DNA from: Bacteroidota bacterium
GTDB taxonomy: Bacteria > Bacteroidota > Ignavibacteria > Palsa-1295
Assembly (NCBI GenBank): GCA_021324735.1
Contig: JAJPIO010000003.1
Span: 32,605 to 96,604, forward strand
DNA length: 64,000 nucleotides
Direction of reading: 5' to 3'
The notes under the pieces were generated by a model. That model did no database searches. It saw only the letters and a program-made list of their open reading frames with translations, and had not been told where the DNA came from. A program made the translations under genes and the position numbers. Position 1 is the first letter of the stretch, and each line of letters starts with the position of its first letter. Below are positions 61,566-64,000 of this stretch, piece after piece.

Positions 61566-64000
61566 ATGAAAAAAATCTACGCATTTTTCCTGGTCTTTTT
61601 GTTTATCGGCGCGAGCGTTGCTTCGGCGCAGATAAGCGTAACGATCGTCGCTTGTCCCGGGTCAAGTGCCTGGGGTACCGAGGTTCAAAATAAACTAATA
61701 GCCACCGGGCGATTTGCTTCGGTCGGTTATTTTAACTGTCAATCGACAGCACCTACCCTGGCATATTTGCAACAGTATCAGGCGGTGTTGTGCTTTACCG
61801 ATTACGGTGCTCCTTCTTCGGTCGGACCCGTTCTCGCCCAATTTGTTGAAGGAGGTGGTGGGGTTGTTACCGCGACCTTTGCTGATTGCAGCATCCCATT
61901 CTCCGGATTCAACAATCTCTCCAACTATCAAGTGTTGGTTCCTACCGGTCAAACACAAGGAACAGAGCTGACCTTGGGGACGGTGTTGCTGCCCAATCAT
62001 CCGATCATGCAAGGAGTAACAAGCTTCGACGGAGGTTCAAGCAGTTACCATTCGACTTCCACCACACTGAATCCCAATGCGTATCGCATTGCGAATTACT
62101 CCAACGGTGCTCCACTGGTTTGCGCTCGTGAAAATGTTGGTGCAAGAAATTCACGTTTGGTCGACCTGAATTTCTATCCACCTTCCACCGATAGCCGCAG
62201 TGATTTTTGGAAGACTACGACGAGTGGTGTTACGCTAATGGCTAATTCGCTTATTTGGGTTGCAACCTACCCGTATGATTTCTCTGCTGATAGCGTGATC
62301 AACCCTGCGAATCAGACTATTAAGAATATTAATACTGCACTCACTCCTTCCGTCAGCATTACGAACGTTGGCTCACAGACTCCGGCGTCGGTGACGGTCC
62401 ATTTTCAGATCTCGCCGATCGGTCAGGCAAGCATCTATAGCCATGATACGGTTTTGACAGGCGCGAGTGTGCCTTCACCGTTCACTCGGCAGATCCTTTC
62501 TTTTCCGTCGTTCACTCCGACCGCCTATGGCGTGTATGAAGACACGGTGATCGTATATAATATGCAGCCGACTGCGGATCAGAATCCCTCGAATAACGTA
62601 ACGACTTCGGAATTTGCAGTCAGTCCGCCGAATAATGTTCGACCGCTCACGATATTAAGTCCGTCGGCAGGGGTACGAACACCTATAGCGATCAGCACTC
62701 CTGTGTCTGTTCGATTTAAAAATGTTGGCACGAATAATCAAAGCAATGTTCCTGTCACGGCTATTATCAAGGACCCGAGCGGTGCCGTCGTATATCGTGA
62801 CACGCTGATTATTCCCAATTGGCCCAGTGGTGCGACCATCGATACATCCTTCCCGGATTGGACTCCGGCTTCAAACGGTGATTTTACGATGTGTGCGATC
62901 ACCCTGTTGTCGAATGATCAGCTTCATGCTGATGATACGATCTGTGGGACGATCAGCGTTCGGTTTGCATACGATGCCGCCGCAAACTCAATAGTTAACC
63001 CGCTGCCCGACGAAGAAAAACCGTATAAAACTTCTTGGCGGCCGGCAGCGCTGTTCCAGTCCGTTGGTGTATCGGATCTGTTCGACGTTCCGGTTCGCGT
63101 TGTGATCAGGCGTTGCTCGGATGGCGCCGTCGTGTTCCAGGCGGATTCGACGATGCCCGAACTTAATATCGACCAGAAGTTGGTCCAGTTTAACTTCCCG
63201 ACGGATGCTGGTCCGTATCATATCTCGGCCATTCCCCCGGGATGCTATACGATCTGCGCGATCGCGCGATATGCCACTGATGGCGATCGGTCGAATGACA
63301 CGGCATGCTCACAATTTTCGATCATTCCAGAACTCTCTGGAGATATTTACGTGGGCGTTGGTCAGCGCTTCCAGACGGTCCATGCAGCGTTGGATTCTCT
63401 TCGTTTCCGTGGCGTCGGAGGTAACCTCCGTCTCATTATGACGGATAATAATTACACGGAAGATGGCACATCCCGTGTCAGCAGCGTAAATGCTGAACTC
63501 GACTTCCGCGGTATTCGCGATCTTGGACCAAACGCGACGGTAACGTGGCTTCCAAAACCAGGTGTCCGTCCCACCATTACCTTTACCGGTAATAAACCGT
63601 CGTGCTTCTACTTTGGCGATCTGTTCGGTGGTTATATGACGTTCGAGGGATATAATCCACTCGGAGTTCGTATTCCGGATAAGCTCATTCCAGAACCAAC
63701 GAAGCGCGGCCTTACGATCGTTGATAATCGCTCAGTTCCAGGTTCTGTATTTAGTATTGAGGAAGGAGCAAGTAATATTGCGATCCAAAACCTCATTATT
63801 CACGGCAATGGTAACTTCGCCAACGATTCGAGCATGGTCGTTCGTATCTATAACGAGCAAAATCGCGCTCTTTTCCTTGGTACGAATGGCGTCCATGATA
63901 CCGTACCGATCAACCATATCGTCGTGAACAACTGCGAATTGGGTAATGCGAAGTACGGCTTGTACGATCACGGTCTGCACGACCAGTTCAATCTGGGTCA
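61566..64000 (+). CDS. Large secreted protein: amidotransferase-like N-terminus, CARDB-like and beta-helix regions (3' end outside window)
   Basis: The frame is open from ATG 61566 to the window end (811 codons). A clear signal peptide (MKKIYAFFLVFLFIG, cleavage near ASAQ) starts it. Residues 23-240 look like a class I glutamine-amidotransferase-like Rossmann fold (VTIVACPGSSAWG, YQAVLCFTDYGAP, FVEGGGGVVTA), as in ThuA-like domains. Two or three CARDB-like Ig modules follow (VSITNVGSQTPASVTV, VRFKNVGTNNQSNVPV). From about 600 a right-handed parallel beta-helix begins (AIQNLIIHGNGNF, VVNNCELGNAKYGLYDHG). A T9SS sorting domain is expected beyond the edge, by analogy with its neighbours. Confidence 0.85.
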   Translation, partial: MKKIYAFFLVFLFIGASVASAQISVTIVACPGSSAWGTEVQNKLIATGRFASVGYFNCQSTAPTLAYLQQYQAVLCFTDYGAPSSVGPVLAQFVEGGGGVVTATFADCSIPFSGFNNLSNYQVLVPTGQTQGTELTLGTVLLPNHPIMQGVTSFDGGSSSYHSTSTTLNPNAYRIANYSNGAPLVCARENVGARNSRLVDLNFYPPSTDSRSDFWKTTTSGVTLMANSLIWVATYPYDFSADSVINPANQTIKNINTALTPSVSITNVGSQTPASVTVHFQISPIGQASIYSHDTVLTGASVPSPFTRQILSFPSFTPTAYGVYEDTVIVYNMQPTADQNPSNNVTTSEFAVSPPNNVRPLTILSPSAGVRTPIAISTPVSVRFKNVGTNNQSNVPVTAIIKDPSGAVVYRDTLIIPNWPSGATIDTSFPDWTPASNGDFTMCAITLLSNDQLHADDTICGTISVRFAYDAAANSIVNPLPDEEKPYKTSWRPAALFQSVGVSDLFDVPVRVVIRRCSDGAVVFQADSTMPELNIDQKLVQFNFPTDAGPYHISAIPPGCYTICAIARYATDGDRSNDTACSQFSIIPELSGDIYVGVGQRFQTVHAALDSLRFRGVGGNLRLIMTDNNYTEDGTSRVSSVNAELDFRGIRDLGPNATVTWLPKPGVRPTITFTGNKPSCFYFGDLFGGYMTFEGYNPLGVRIPDKLIPEPTKRGLTIVDNRSVPGSVFSIEEGASNIAIQNLIIHGNGNFANDSSMVVRIYNEQNRALFLGTNGVHDTVPINHIVVNNCELGNAKYGLYDHGLHDQFNLG

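Overview
The window reads as a piece of chromosome from a Gram-negative member of the Bacteroidota/Chlorobi side of the FCB group. The content is closest to what is known from Kapabacteria/Ignavibacteria-like lineages, but that placement is inferred from gene content only. The grounds are several very large secreted proteins ending in type IX secretion (T9SS) sorting domains, tandem choice-of-anchor-D (ASH-like) modules, IgGFc-binding-type N-termini, PD40/OmpA envelope proteins, LptD, and sparse Shine-Dalgarno sites with a few Bacteroidota-like promoter boxes (TTTG, about 19 bases, TAnnTTTG). No rRNA, tRNA, transposase, phage gene or CRISPR array was seen.

Layout. 0-5 kb: the 3' end of one T9SS cargo gene, a small unknown gene, and a 1097-residue T9SS cargo protein. 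4.8-14.7 kb (minus strand): a run of rodZ-like, histidine kinase, ligA, a membrane protein and mfd. 14.8-17.4 kb: guaB (+) and egtD (-), overlapping tail to tail. 17.5-24.7 kb (+): a tightly coupled seven-gene operon of nitrilase, sugar-type ABC binding protein, two permeases, an enolase-superfamily enzyme of the OSBS/N-acylamino-acid racemase type, a DapA-family lyase/aldolase and a dihydroorotate-dehydrogenase-like flavoprotein. A class I aminotransferase with its own promoter-like sequence follows. 26.1-28.9 kb (-): pgi and tal, adjacent genes that are fused in some other bacteria.

29-48.8 kb is an envelope and surface island. It holds two IgGFc-binding-type T9SS giants flanking an outer-membrane beta-barrel, a PorE-like PD40/CRD/double-OmpA protein, a T9SS giant with nine anchor-D modules, L/F-transferase (aat) and a VWA-OmpA protein. 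A 900-base gene-poor gap inside this island holds a block that looks like a structured RNA.

48.8-55.2 kb (-) is the queuosine-precursor operon queE-queF-queD-queC running by overlaps into lptD and tilS. 55.2-61.2 kb holds a nucleotidyltransferase-fold protein, an AlkP-superfamily phosphodiesterase, murB, a small lipoprotein, a K+-channel-like protein, YceI and a His-rich mini-protein. The window ends inside another large secreted protein (amidotransferase-like N-terminus, then beta-helix).

The least explained items are the 17.5-24.7 kb catabolic-looking operon, the possible structured RNA near 42.2-42.5 kb, and a CGD/CGT motif shared just ahead of the sorting domain in four surface giants.
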